The notes: generated by a model not told the origin, from the letters alone. A DNA stretch of 64,000 nucleotides from Phosphoribacter sp037046615 (GCA_037046615.1 JBAOHD010000008.1:372001-436000), one strand, 5' to 3'; numbered from the stretch's first letter, positions 32,687 through 42,678 are shown. Made by a program: numbers and translations.

Positions 32687-34167
32687 CGCGGCGCAGCCGG
32701 CTCGAAGTCCTCCGGGCGCGCGCGGCGCGTGGCCCATCGGTACCGCACGGTCGAGGCGGGCCAGATCGTCACATTGCGCCCCTGCGAATCGAGGTACCAA
32801 CTGCGGCACCCCGACGCCCAGACGGTATACCGCGTCCGCCTTCTCAGCCACGCCGCGAACCGCTGCTGAGCCCGCTCTGTCACGACCGACGGACCCACGC
32901 GCTCCGCCCGGAGGATGGCTGAGACGGCATACCGGACGGCCGACTCGATCTGCAGCACCACGGAGGAGTGGCCGAGTGCCGTGTTGGGCCCGAGCAGTAG
33001 ATAGAGCTCAGGGAGCCCGGCCACCGTGACGCCGAAGTGGGTGGGCCGACCGGCCGCGACCCAGTCCGCGCCGAGGGTCTTCCCATCCTGCCCGCGCACG
33101 TCCAAGCGCTCGAAACTCCCGCCGGGGTCGAAGCCCGTCGCGATGACGAGGACGTCGAGATCGTGACGTGACCCGGCGCTCGTGACGATTCCGCCCGGGT
33201 CGACCCCGACGATGGGGTCGGTCTCGAGCACGACGTGGGGCCGCGCAAAGGTCGGCCAATAGTCGTCGGACAGGAGCACGCGTTTGCAGCCGAGCGCATA
33301 GTCAGGGGTGAGGGCTCGCCGGGTCGCCTCGTCGGGGACGGCGCGGGCGAGCCGCTCGAGGATCTGGCGCTCCACGATGGGGCGCAGGCGTTCCAGCCTC
33401 CCGAAACCCAGGACGCGGACCTCCAGCTTGGCGTAGGTGCGCAGGCGAGCCAGGCGCTGGGTGATGGGCCAGCGGGCGAAGAGACGTTGTCGAGCGGCTC
33501 CCCAGGGTTGGTCGTGCCGCGGCACGATCCAGCTCGGCGTGCGCTGGAAGACGGTCAGGTGCTCGACCTCGTCGACAATCGCGGGCACGAGCTGCACCGC
33601 GGACGCTCCGGTGCCGATGACTCCGACGCGCCGGCCGGTGAGGTCGAGGCCATCGGGCCAGTCAGCGGTGTGGACCACGTTCCCGGCGAAATCGTGAAGT
33701 CCCGGTAGGTCCGGCCACACGGGCACGTGCAAGCCGCCCACCCCGAGGACGAGTGCGCCGGCGGTCCATCGGCGACCGTCGGCCGCGGCGACCTGCCAGC
33801 GGTCGCCGGTCCAGCGGGCCGATGAGACGTCGACGCCGGTGCGCAGGCAGCGGCGCAGGTCGAAGCGGTCGACGCACTCACGCAGGTAGTCCCAGATCTC
33901 CCCCGCTGAGGCGAAGTCGCGGCTCCACGTGGCCTTCGGCGCGAAGGACAGGCTGTAGAGGCGGCTGGGGACGTCGCACGCACAACCGGGATACCGGTTG
34001 TCGCGCCACGTGCCTCCAACGTCGTGCGCCTTCTCGAGGATAACGAGGTCTTCGATGCCGGCTTCCCGGAGCCTGACCGCCATCGCAATGCCGGAGAAAC
34101 CCGCGCCGACGATGACGACCCGGTGATGGGGGACGGCGTCGGTCTCGGCGGTCACGTCATCGCTCAC
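32674..34167 (-). CDS. Flavin monooxygenase, Baeyer-Villiger type
   Basis: A 497-aa FAD/NADPH monooxygenase. First Rossmann motif VVIVGAGFSGIAMAVRL, then GGTWRDNRYPGCACDVPS, the Baeyer-Villiger fingerprint DFAGNVVHTADWP (FxGxxxHxxxWP) and the NADPH-binding GVIGTGASAVQLVP, followed by TVFQRTPSWIVPR. Such enzymes insert oxygen next to ketones; the substrate cannot be predicted. GTG 34167 is chosen as the start (VSDDVTAETDAVPHHRVVIV). It shares a ~75-bp divergent region with the YbaK gene, where both carry GGCATACTCG 9-10 bp before their GTG. Confidence 0.88.
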   Translation of the reverse strand: MSDDVTAETDAVPHHRVVIVGAGFSGIAMAVRLREAGIEDLVILEKAHDVGGTWRDNRYPGCACDVPSRLYSLSFAPKATWSRDFASAGEIWDYLRECVDRFDLRRCLRTGVDVSSARWTGDRWQVAAADGRRWTAGALVLGVGGLHVPVWPDLPGLHDFAGNVVHTADWPDGLDLTGRRVGVIGTGASAVQLVPAIVDEVEHLTVFQRTPSWIVPRHDQPWGAARQRLFARWPITQRLARLRTYAKLEVRVLGFGRLERLRPIVERQILERLARAVPDEATRRALTPDYALGCKRVLLSDDYWPTFARPHVVLETDPIVGVDPGGIVTSAGSRHDLDVLVIATGFDPGGSFERLDVRGQDGKTLGADWVAAGRPTHFGVTVAGLPELYLLLGPNTALGHSSVVLQIESAVRYAVSAILRAERVGPSVVTERAQQRFAAWLRRRTRYTVWASGCRSWYLDSQGRNVTIWPASTVRYRWATRRARPEDFEPAAPRQPS

Positions 34168-34242
34168 GAGACCCGAGTATGCCGTGCGAGGTGGCCGACC
34201 CGATGGCGCCCGCCGCCCCGACCCACGGCATACTCGACTCTC

Positions 34243-34728
34243 GTGGCATCTTCCAAGGGCACTCGGGCGACGGTGGCGCTGACCCGAGCCGGAGTGCCCT
34301 TCAGCGTCCACCCTTATGCACATGACCCGGCCACGCCCTCCTACGGTCTGGAAGCGGCTGCCGCGCTCGGCGTTGATCCTTCTCTCGTGTTTAAAACCCT
34401 TGTGGTGCACAGTGATTCCGGACTCGGGCTGGCGATGGTGCCGGTGGCCCACCAACTCGACCTCAAGGCCGCGGCAGCGGCATTCGGCTGGAAACGTGCG
34501 TCGATGGCCCCCGTCCCACTCGTCGAACGAGCCACGGGCTATGTCGTCGGTGGGGTCAGTCCCATCGGCACGACCCGCCGGCTGCCTACGGTGCTCGATG
34601 CCAGCGCTCTCGGCCATCCCCGCGTTTTCGTCTCCGGGGGGCGCCGTGGGCTGGACCTTGGCCTGACTCCCGCGGACCTCGTGATCGCCACCGGAGCGCG
34701 AGTCTGGGAGATCGCGCGCACGACGTGA
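34243..34728 (+). CDS. ybaK: Cys-tRNA(Pro)/aminoacyl-tRNA deacylase, YbaK/EbsC family
   Basis: A 161-aa trans-editing domain protein that hydrolyses mischarged Cys-tRNA(Pro). Features: KGTRATVALTRAGVPFSVHP, DPSLVFKTLVVHSD with the conserved Lys, VAHQLDLKAAAAAFGWKRAS and GYVVGGVSPIGTTRRLPTVL, the GGxSPxG loop of the family. GTG 34243 is used as the start. Its stop overlaps the GTG of the downstream exporter gene (GTGA), so the two are co-translated. Confidence 0.92.
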   Translation: MASSKGTRATVALTRAGVPFSVHPYAHDPATPSYGLEAAAALGVDPSLVFKTLVVHSDSGLGLAMVPVAHQLDLKAAAAAFGWKRASMAPVPLVERATGYVVGGVSPIGTTRRLPTVLDASALGHPRVFVSGGRRGLDLGLTPADLVIATGARVWEIARTT

Positions 34729-35951
34729 GCGACACTCTCCAGCGGCGGGCCGCACCTCGCGAATGGCTGACGGTGCTCATCCTTGCGTCCCTGACGATGG
34801 TCGGGCCGTTCACGATCGACACCATCTTCCCGGCGTTCCCGGCCATCGAACGGGACTTCGCCGTGGACGCGGTCGGAATGCAGCAATCGATCAGCGTCTA
34901 TCTGCTCACCCTTGGGGTGATGAGCCTGCTGCACGGCCCGGTGTCGGACGCGGTCGGGCGCAAGCCGGTCATCATCGCCGGGATGCTCTTGTATGCCGTC
35001 GCCTCGGTCGTGTGCGCCCTCGCGCCGTCGCTGCCGGTCCTCTTGCTCGGTCGCGCACTGCAGGGGCTGTGCGCCGGCGCCGGGACGATCGTCGGTCGGA
35101 CCGTCGTGCGGGATCTCTTCCACGGTGAGCAGGCGCAGCGAGTCATGGCGCAGATCTCGATGATCTTCGCGGTGGCCCCGGCTGCGGCGCCCATCTTTGG
35201 TGGCTGGCTGCTCGGGATCGCCCACTGGCGGATGATCTTTTGGTCGCTGACGATCATGGCCGTCCTCCTCGCGCTCTCGACGGCAGTGGCGCTGCCAGAG
35301 ACCCACCCGGCCGGCGTCCGCTCCCCCTTGAGGCTGGGAGCCCTCGGCACCGCTGTCCTCGAGTCGGCACGGGATCGCAGCGTGCAGCGCCTCGTCGCGG
35401 TGGCGTCGTTCAACTTCGCGGCACTGTTCACCTATATCTCCGCGGCGCCGGCCATCGTCGTGACTCACCTCGGCCTCGGTGCTCAGGACTTCGGGTGGCT
35501 CTTTGTGCCCATCGTCATCGCGATGATGACCGGCTCGTGGTTGACCGGCCGCCTCGCCGGGACCTTGACCTCCGACCGATTCCTGGCGATCGGGTTCGGC
35601 CTGAGCACGATGGGTGGGCTCGTGGGCCTCCTCGTGGAGGTGTCGCCGCTCCCCCGCTTCCCGTGGATCCTTGTCGGTCCGATGCTGACCGGGCTGGGGA
35701 TCGCCCTCGTGTTCCCGATCGCGACCCTCTTGCTGCTTGACCTCAGCTCGACTCGTCGGGGGACGCTGTCTACTCTGCAGGCCTTTGCGTCGACGCTGCT
35801 CAACGCCGTCCTGGCCGGCGTCATCGTCCCGATCGTGGCGACCCGGCTGGAAACGTTGTCGCTCACCGCTCTCGGCTTCTCGGCCCTCGGCTGGCTGACC
35901 TGGCGACAGCACGTGCGCAGGCGGGGCGCCCCGCAGCGCAGCGCCCCCTAG
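34725..35951 (+). CDS. Bcr/CflA-family drug-resistance MFS transporter
   Basis: A 408-aa, twelve-helix proton-driven exporter. The Bcr/CflA signatures are FTIDTIFPAFPAIERDF in helix 1, LHGPVSDAVGRKPVIIAGML (motif A) and GRALQGLCAGAGTIVGRTVV with RDLF following. Members export bicyclomycin, chloramphenicol, sulfonamides or amino acids such as cysteine; the substrate here is not known. It is coupled to ybaK by a 4-bp overlap and ends 4 bp into the convergent Lrp gene. Confidence 0.88.
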   Translation: MSDTLQRRAAPREWLTVLILASLTMVGPFTIDTIFPAFPAIERDFAVDAVGMQQSISVYLLTLGVMSLLHGPVSDAVGRKPVIIAGMLLYAVASVVCALAPSLPVLLLGRALQGLCAGAGTIVGRTVVRDLFHGEQAQRVMAQISMIFAVAPAAAPIFGGWLLGIAHWRMIFWSLTIMAVLLALSTAVALPETHPAGVRSPLRLGALGTAVLESARDRSVQRLVAVASFNFAALFTYISAAPAIVVTHLGLGAQDFGWLFVPIVIAMMTGSWLTGRLAGTLTSDRFLAIGFGLSTMGGLVGLLVEVSPLPRFPWILVGPMLTGLGIALVFPIATLLLLDLSSTRRGTLSTLQAFASTLLNAVLAGVIVPIVATRLETLSLTALGFSALGWLTWRQHVRRRGAPQRSAP

Positions 35952-36391
35952 GAACCGATGACCGGCCGTCCCTCCCACGCGGTGGAGAGGACGACGGTGG
36001 TGCGAGTGTTGACGTGGGCGGCGGTGCGGATCCGTGACAGGAGTTCTTCGAGGGCCAGCGGAGACGCCACCCGCACCTTGGTCACATAGTTGAAGTCGCC
36101 GGCGACCGAGTGACACGCCTCGATTTCTGAGAAGTCACGCAACTGCTCGGGGATGTCGTCAGGGGCGGCCGGGTCCAGCGGCGACAGGGAGATGAAAGCC
36201 GTCAGCGGTCGACCGAGCTCCTCGGCGTCGAGCTCGGCCCGGTAACCCTTGATGACCCCGCGCTCCTCCAACCGCCGGACTCGCTGGTGCACGGCCGAGG
36301 TCGACAAGCCGGTCGCTTTGCCCAGGTCGGTGAAGCTCATCCGCCCGTCGCTCGCGAGCAGTTCCGCCAAGTGGTGGTCGAGCTTCTCCAT
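35948..36391 (-). CDS. Lrp/AsnC-family transcriptional regulator
   Basis: A 147-aa regulator. The N-terminal HTH is MSFTDLGKATGLSTSAVHQR with VRRLEERGVIKGY, and the C-terminal RAM (ligand-binding) domain follows (FISLSPLDP...IEACHSVAGDFNYVTKVRV). The ATG at 36391 (MEKLDHHLAELL) lies 7 bp after a TAGGTT -10 box; a longer start at 36415 would read through that promoter. It may sense an amino acid. Its targets are unknown; the lysine genes 5 kb away are possible but unsupported. Confidence 0.9.
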   Translation of the reverse strand: MEKLDHHLAELLASDGRMSFTDLGKATGLSTSAVHQRVRRLEERGVIKGYRAELDAEELGRPLTAFISLSPLDPAAPDDIPEQLRDFSEIEACHSVAGDFNYVTKVRVASPLALEELLSRIRTAAHVNTRTTVVLSTAWEGRPVIGS

Positions 36392-36398
36392 GCGCTCT

Positions 36399-36404
36399 AA
36401 CCTA
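36399..36404 (-). promoter_or_regulatory. Leaderless -10 box of the Lrp-type regulator
   Basis: TAGGTT on the minus strand, 7 bp before ATG 36391. It decides between the two in-frame starts. Confidence 0.45.
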
Positions 36405-36456
36405 CCGAGGGCCACGCCCGACCCGCGACACCGCCCAGCCCTGGCAGGATGCCACC

Positions 36457-37386
36457 GTGACCCACCCCACTCGGCTCATGCTCGTGGACTCGGCCAGCCT
36501 CTATTTCCGAGCGTTCTACGGCGTCCCCGACACCCGCGAGGACCCCGCGACCGAACCCCCGACCAACGCGGTCCGCGGCTTCCTCGACATGCTTGCCACG
36601 CTCATCGACCGCTACCGCCCCACCCACTTCGTCGCCTGCTGGGACGACGACTGGCGCCCGGCCTTCCGAGTTGAGGCCATCGCTTCCTACAAGACCCACC
36701 GGGTCGCCACCGGGGGCGAGGAGGAGGTCCCCGACGACTTATCGCCTCAGGTGCCGGTCATCGTCGACTGCCTTGCTGCGCTCGGGCTCGCTCGGCTCGG
36801 GGCGCCCGGGTTTGAAGCGGACGATGTCATCGGCACGCTCGCGTATGCCGCGCAAGGCCAGATGCCGGTCGACGTCGTGACCGGCGACCGAGACCTGTTC
36901 CAACTCGTCGACGACGCCTCAGGACGCCGCGTCATCTACACCGCCCGCGGAGGGGTCCGCGATCCCGACCTCGTCGATGAGCAGTTTCTCCGGACCCGGT
37001 ATGCCGTGGCCAGCGGAGACGCCTATGCCGACTTCGCCGTGCTGCGTGGCGACAGCTCCGACGGGCTGCCGGGAGTGGCCGGCATCGGCGAAAAGACCGC
37101 TGCCACGTTGCTGGGCACCTTCGGCGACCTCGCGGGGATCCGCGCTGCCATCGACTCTGGCGACCCCCGGATCAAGGGCGCCCAGCGGTCCCGGCTGGAA
37201 GCCGGTGCGGCATACCTCGATGTGGCCCCACGGGTGGTGCGGCTGGCGCGAGACGTGCCGATCCCGGACATCGACCTCCGGTTGCCGACCCGCGTCGCCG
37301 ACCCGGCGGCCCTGAGCCGCTTGGCAGTCGACTACGGCTTGACCAACCCCTTCAACCGGGTGCTGTCGGCGATCGGCGTCGACTGA
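36457..37386 (+). CDS. 5'-3' exonuclease (FEN/PolA-N type)
   Basis: A 309-aa stand-alone flap-type nuclease, equal to the N-terminal nuclease of DNA polymerase I without the polymerase. Acidic metal ligands are in MLVDSASLYFRAFY, HFVACWDDDWRPAFR, GFEADDVIGTLA and DVVTGDRDLFQLVD. The DNA-binding helix-hairpin-helix is SSDGLPGVAGIGEKTAATLL. GTG 36457 is the start, with a CAGGAT box 6 bp upstream. It probably helps remove RNA primers or flaps. Confidence 0.92.
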   Translation: MTHPTRLMLVDSASLYFRAFYGVPDTREDPATEPPTNAVRGFLDMLATLIDRYRPTHFVACWDDDWRPAFRVEAIASYKTHRVATGGEEEVPDDLSPQVPVIVDCLAALGLARLGAPGFEADDVIGTLAYAAQGQMPVDVVTGDRDLFQLVDDASGRRVIYTARGGVRDPDLVDEQFLRTRYAVASGDAYADFAVLRGDSSDGLPGVAGIGEKTAATLLGTFGDLAGIRAAIDSGDPRIKGAQRSRLEAGAAYLDVAPRVVRLARDVPIPDIDLRLPTRVADPAALSRLAVDYGLTNPFNRVLSAIGVD

Positions 37387-37420
37387 CAGCGACCACTCGT
37401 CGCGTGACGCGCCCGCGCCA

Positions 37421-38908
37421 CTACGCCGAGGTCTCCGCCGGTGCGGCCAGGTGCTCGGCCATGCTGGCGTGCATGTAGCTGGGGAACGTGTCGTAGTCCG
37501 GGAGGATGTCCTTGCATGAGGTGGAACTCAGGATCATCCGGTCGCCGAGGCTCTGACCGGCCACGAGCAGGCCACAGCCAGGCGACAGGAAGCCGTAGAT
37601 GAAATACCCGGCGATCGGCGCACCGGCATACGTCGGGCTCTGCTGCGGCCCCCGGACGTTGGAGATCGCCACGTTGTAGAGCCGCGGCACCACGCCCGCT
37701 GGGAGCGCAGTCATGACGCGTGCGCCCGGGGCCATGACGGCCGACGGGATGAGCGCGGCTGCCCGCCGCACGAGGTGGCTCGGGATGTTGTCCCACGTCG
37801 TCTTGGCCCGCGTCGCCGCTTCGTGGGCGAAGCGGACCCGGGCAGTTGGATCATCGAGGTGGGTCGGGATCGGCAGGAAGAGCATCCAGACGTGATTGGC
37901 CCACCGCTCGGACTCCTCCCCCGTGCGCCACGAGATCGGGGCCGAGCCGATGAGTGGCTCGTCCGCGACACCGCCGTGGTCGGCCATGTAGGCGCGCAGC
38001 GCCCCCGCGGTGATCGCCAGGACGGCGTCGTTGACCGTGCCGCCGACCTTCTTGCCCACAGCCCGCAGATCAGCGACGGCGAAGTCGGTCAGCGCGATCC
38101 CGAGGTTGGTTGTCACCGTGCCGTTGAAGGGACTGGCCGGCGGCCGGATCGTCGGCATCAGGGGCTCGACCTCGGGTGACGGAGCCAGCCCCGCCTTCGC
38201 GAGGACTCCCGAAAGCGGCCGGCTCAGTTCGCCGGGGAGGAGTCGCATCAGGGTATGGGGCACTGCGGCGGCGCCTTCCTTCCTCACCTGGCCGGACGCC
38301 CAGGCGGCGAGGTCAGCCTGGAGTTTGGCGACCTCGAGGGGGCGAGCGACAGCTTGCGTCAGGGCCCGGCCTGCCAGGGCAACTCGCCGGCGCAGGGGGC
38401 TCAGTGGTGCGCTTTCCGTGCGGGGGGCCTCGCTCGGGTCGTCGGACAGGGCGTCATAGATGGCCCAGAGCGCGCTCCCGTCGGTGAGGCCATGGGTGAT
38501 CTTGACCAGGAGGGCGAAGCCGCCGTCATCGAGGCCTTCGATGAGGTGGATCCGCCACATCGGACGATCCCGCGGGAGATGCTCGGCCATGATTGCGTCG
38601 AGCGTGTCGAGGAGGTCCTGACGTCCGCCGGGAGCGGGCACCGTGGTGACGACAACGTGAGCGTCGAGGTCGAGGGTTTCGGCCTCCACCCAGTGCCGCG
38701 CGTCGAGACCCAAGGGAGCCGAGTGCAAGGTCCAACGCAACAGCGGCAACATCGGCAGTCGGTCGGCGACTCGCTGGCGCAGCCAGGCCAGGCGTCCCCC
38801 GGGAGGCGGCGGGGCGGCACCGAAGACGGCGATGCCCGCGACGTGGCCGGTAGTGCGGGGCGTGTCGAGGGCGAGGTACATCTCGTCGAGGCCGGTGAGC
38901 CGCTGCAT
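37421..38908 (-). CDS. Wax ester synthase/diacylglycerol acyltransferase (WS/DGAT) family protein
   Basis: A 495-aa acyltransferase of the actinobacterial WS/DGAT family that makes wax esters or triacylglycerol from acyl-CoA. MQRLTGLDEMYLALDTP matches the N-terminal family opening. The active-site motif is KITHGLTDGSALW, so the usual HHxxxDG is THGLTDG; the second, catalytic His and the DG are kept. The second family motif GGTVNDAVLAITAGALRAYM and the C-terminal NVRGPQQSPTYAGAPI are present. GAAGGA lies upstream of ATG 38908. It is convergent with the exonuclease gene. Confidence 0.87.
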   Translation of the reverse strand: MQRLTGLDEMYLALDTPRTTGHVAGIAVFGAAPPPPGGRLAWLRQRVADRLPMLPLLRWTLHSAPLGLDARHWVEAETLDLDAHVVVTTVPAPGGRQDLLDTLDAIMAEHLPRDRPMWRIHLIEGLDDGGFALLVKITHGLTDGSALWAIYDALSDDPSEAPRTESAPLSPLRRRVALAGRALTQAVARPLEVAKLQADLAAWASGQVRKEGAAAVPHTLMRLLPGELSRPLSGVLAKAGLAPSPEVEPLMPTIRPPASPFNGTVTTNLGIALTDFAVADLRAVGKKVGGTVNDAVLAITAGALRAYMADHGGVADEPLIGSAPISWRTGEESERWANHVWMLFLPIPTHLDDPTARVRFAHEAATRAKTTWDNIPSHLVRRAAALIPSAVMAPGARVMTALPAGVVPRLYNVAISNVRGPQQSPTYAGAPIAGYFIYGFLSPGCGLLVAGQSLGDRMILSSTSCKDILPDYDTFPSYMHASMAEHLAAPAETSA

Positions 38909-39047
38909 GCTGCAGTCCTTCCATGGTGACGCGAGTGAAGCAGGGTGACGCTGACGGACGCCGCCAGTTGCACCCGACGCTAGCGCTCCGCCCCGGTCAA
39001 GACCGTGCGCGCGTGACGAACACCGCGTCCCACGCCGCCCGAGGTCG

Positions 39048-41764
39048 TCAGTCGAGCCGGTCGGCCGCGACGACACCGCGCATGACCGCATCGGCGGCCT
39101 TGCGAGCCTTGCCCGCGAGTGCCGGGTGGGGCGCCACATCGGCGATCTGGCCGAGGAGGTCGACGATCTGTTTGCACCGGCGCACGAAGTCGCCCGCGGC
39201 CAGGTCAGTGCCCCGCAGGACATGGTCGAGCCGGTGGCCCTTGGCCCACCGGTGGACCGCCCAAGCGATGGAACGGTCAGGGGCCGCGGTGGGGTGGAGC
39301 CGGTGGGCGGCCTCTCGATCGCTCAGGCGCGCCCAGATCCGGTGCATCCTGTCGAGGGCCTGGTCGACATCGATCGGCGGCGTCTTAGCGGACGTCTGCC
39401 CGTCGTCACGGCGGCTCTCGTGGACGAGCGTGGAGACAGCCGCCGCGAGCCCTGCGGCATCGAGCGTGTCCCACACTCCCCCGACGAGGCACTCGGCGGC
39501 CAGTAGGTCCTTCTCCGTGTAGAGCTGGCTCAAGCGCAGTCCCGCGGCCGTCACGGTGGTCCCGTCGTCGCCGAGATAACCGAGTTCGTCGAGCAGAGCA
39601 CACACCCGGTCGAACGTGCGGGCGACGGTGTTGGTCCTCGACTCCACCTGGGCCACCGCGGCATCGACCTCGCGCCGCAACCGCCACCAGGTCGCACCCC
39701 ACCGAGCGTGCTCTTCCCGATCGGGACAGCCGTTGCAGGGATGAGCGCGAAGCTCTCGACGGAGGACTGCGATCTGCGCTTCGGTCTCGTCGTCATGGCC
39801 GCGCGTATGCCGTCCGCGAGTCTGCCGGGGTGGAGGCTCGTGCTGGACCCGGATCCGCAGCGTCGCGGCCAAGTCGCGACGGGATTTGGCCTGGCGCGGA
39901 TTGAAGTCACGAGGGAGCCGGACGGTCATCAGGGGCTCGACCGCACCCGCGAGGTCGGCTGCCGAGAGGCGGCGGACCTGCCGATCTTCGGTGAGGACCG
40001 AGGGAGATGGTGGGTGCCCGTAACCGCCGCGATCGGGGGTGACGACGACGGCATACCCGGCATGCCGTCCCCTCGGGAGGCGGACGACATCACCTTGCCT
40101 CAGGCGCCCGAGCGACTCCTCCGCCGCTTCCCGATCGGCTGCTGACCGACGGGCACCGGCGGCCTTCTCAACCGTGCGGAGCCGCTCGCGCAGCGCGGCG
40201 TACTCGGGGAAGTCACCGAGATGGCACTGCATCCGGCGGTGGTGCTCCTCCAGCTGGGCCTCGTCGCGACGGATGGACCGCGCCAACCCGACGACCCCGC
40301 GGTCAGCCTGGAACTGCGCGAATGACAGCTCCAGCAACTCTCGGGCGCGCTCGCGACCCACATGGCCGACGAGGTTGACCGCCATCGATGACGTCGGGCG
40401 GAAGCTTGAGCGCAGCGGGAAGGTGCGGGTCGAGGCCAGACCACCCACCACGTCCGGGTCCACGCCCGGATGCCAGACCACGACGGCGTGGCCTTCGACA
40501 TCGATCCCCCGACGCCCGGCCCGACCCGTCAGTTGGGTGTATTCGGCCGGCGTGAGTTCGGCGTGGGTGTCCCCGTTGAATTTCACGAGCCGCTCGATGA
40601 CCACCGTCCGAGCTGGCATGTTGATCCCCAGCGCGAGCGTTTCGGTCGCGAAGACCGCGCGCACGAGTCCGTCGGTGAAGAGTTCCTCGACGATCTCCCG
40701 GAAGGTCGGCAGCATGCCAGCGTGGTGCGCCGCGAAACCGCGAGTCAACCCATCGACGAAGTCCCAGTAGCCCAGGACGGCGAGGTCTTCATCCGGCAGA
40801 CCGGCGACTCGGTGCTCGACGACCCGACGGATGCGCCGAGCCTCCTCGTCTGACACAAGACGGACGTCTCGGGCGATGAGTTGCCCGACCGCCGCTTCGC
40901 AGCCGGCGCGACTGAAGATGAAGGTGATCGCAGGAAGGAGCCCGGCGCGGTCGAGCCCGATGATGGTCTGGGCGCGGCTGGTGGTCGGACGCCGACCCTG
41001 GGGTCGACGAGCGTCCTCGGGCTCTCGTTTCCCCCGTGGTTGCCGTCGTTCGGAGGGGTATGCCGCGCGCCCAAGGTGGGACTCGATCCGTTGCGTCACA
41101 GCCGGATTCACGCGAGTCCGGCCACCCTCGGTGACGAAGAGGTCGAGCAACTCGGTCCCGACGAGCAGGTGCTGGAAGAGGGGCACCGGCCGGACCTCTC
41201 GAAACGACGATGTCGACGCCGCCACGCACCAGCCGGAGCCAGTCGCCGAGCTCTTCGGCGTTGGACACTGTCGCCGAGAGCGAGACGACGACCACGTCCT
41301 GCGGGAGATGGATGATGACCTCCTCCCAGACCGCGCCGCGGAAGCGGTCGGCGAGGTAGTGCACCTCGTCCATGACGACGAATCCCAACCCCGCGAGGGT
41401 CGGCGACTCGGCATACATCATGTTGCGCAGGACCTCGGTCGTCATGACGACGATCGGCGCCTCACCGTTGATCGACGAGTCGCCAGTCAAGAGGCCGACG
41501 TTCGCAGCGCCGTGGACTCTGACGAGATCGGCAAACTTCTGATTGCGACAGGGCCTTGATCGGGGTCGTGTAGAAGGCCTTTCGGCCGCGCGTCAGGGCC
41601 AGGTGGACGGCGAACTCACCGACGATCGTCTTCCCGGCTCCGGTCGGCGCCGCGACCAGGACACCCCGCCCCGCTTCCAAGGACTCGCACGCTCGACGTT
41701 GGAAGTCGTCGAGCGGAAAGGTCAGCGTCCGCGCAAACGCCTGGACCTCGTCACCGGCACTCAT
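39048..41764 (-). CDS. helY: DEAD/DEAH-box helicase HelY (Ski2/Mtr4-like), two apparent frameshifts
   Basis: About 905 aa once joined. The N-terminus has Walker A VLVAAPTGAGKTIVGEFAVH and TTPIKALS; the second segment has the DEVH box FVVMDEVHYLADRF and VSLSATVSN; the third has LALGINMPARTVVIE, TQLTGRAGRRGIDVEG and a long HelY/Ski2 C-terminal domain. Frame breaks at ~41545 (TCG[C]AAT) and ~41215 (TCG[A]GAG) are each cured by removing one base, restoring ALSNQKFADLV and VVSEVRPVPLFQHLLVG. It follows dagK with a 4-bp overlap. This position at the end of the pafBC-tat run is usual in actinobacteria. Confidence 0.85.
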
Positions 41765-42666
41765 CGCGACAAGATCGTCAGCGCGGCCGGGACGGACTCG
41801 ACCGTGAGCGGCAGCGGGAGGAAGTCCTCCCCGTCGGCCTGTGACCGGATGCCAGGCGAGTCGAGGTGGACTTCCGTGCCCCGCAGGATCTGCACCTTGG
41901 GGTGCTTGACGTGGCTACCGGTGAACACGCGGGGAAACACCGAGAGGAACTCGACGCGAGAGACGCGATGGAGGATGAGGACGTCGAGCAGCCCGTCGTC
42001 GACCTTTGCGTCGGGGCAGACCTTCATCCCGCCGCCGAAGTCGGGTCCGTTCCCGACTGCGACGAGCATGGCTGTGGTGTCGACGCGCTGCCCGTCGACG
42101 GTGACGGCATACTCCAGGCCCGTGAAGGTCCGCAGTTCAAGCGCGACAGCGGCGAGGTAGCGCGGCGTCCCGTGCAGGCGGGTGAGGGTCTTGCCGCGGT
42201 CGTTGACCTTGGTGTCGAAACCCGCCCCGAGGACCCCGACAAACCACCGTTCGCGGCCCTCGGTGACGACTCGACCGAGGTCGATCGACCGCTCGGGTGC
42301 GCGGGCGAGGAAGCGCGCCACGGCCCCCGCATCGCGGCCCGGAATCCCCAAATGTCGGGCATTGTCGTTGCCGGTGCCCATCGCGATGAGCGCCAAGGCA
42401 ACGGGGGTCTGCGCGCAGAGGTTGGCCGCGTGGTGGATGGTGCCGTCACCACCCATCGCCGCGAGGACGTCGATCTCCCCACCGGCGATCGCTGTCGCCG
42501 CGCGGTCACGAGCGGTCTGCAAGTCGGGGGCCGAAAGGTCGACAACCGTGTGGCCATCGCGTCGCAGCAGCGCCGCGACCTCGGTCGCCAGGGGGCCGGC
42601 GCCGCGTCGGCCGGCAGAAGGATTGGCCAGGAGGCCCATCCGGCGCGGTGCTGGCGTGTGGGTCAC
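41761..42666 (-). CDS. Diacylglycerol/lipid kinase (DagK family)
   Basis: A 301-aa lipid kinase. The nucleotide-binding motif is LAAMGGDGTIHHAANL, with MGLLANPSAGRR at the front and LIAMGTGNDNARHLGIPGRD following. Also present are VGVLGAGFDTKVND and VGNGPDFGGGMKVCPDAKVD. It is likely to phosphorylate diacylglycerol for phospholipid recycling. GTG 42666 lies 6 bp after TAGCCT; that -10 box contains the tatC stop codon, so dagK-helY have their own leaderless promoter immediately after tatC. Confidence 0.9.
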   Translation of the reverse strand: MTHTPAPRRMGLLANPSAGRRGAGPLATEVAALLRRDGHTVVDLSAPDLQTARDRAATAIAGGEIDVLAAMGGDGTIHHAANLCAQTPVALALIAMGTGNDNARHLGIPGRDAGAVARFLARAPERSIDLGRVVTEGRERWFVGVLGAGFDTKVNDRGKTLTRLHGTPRYLAAVALELRTFTGLEYAVTVDGQRVDTTAMLVAVGNGPDFGGGMKVCPDAKVDDGLLDVLILHRVSRVEFLSVFPRVFTGSHVKHPKVQILRGTEVHLDSPGIRSQADGEDFLPLPLTVESVPAALTILSR

Positions 42667-42672
42667 GGACGG

Positions 42673-42678
42673 AGGCTA
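42673..42678 (-). promoter_or_regulatory. -10 box of dagK-helY overlapping the tatC stop
   Basis: TAGCCT on the minus strand, 6 bp before GTG 42666; its TAG (42676-42678) is the tatC stop codon. Confidence 0.45.
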
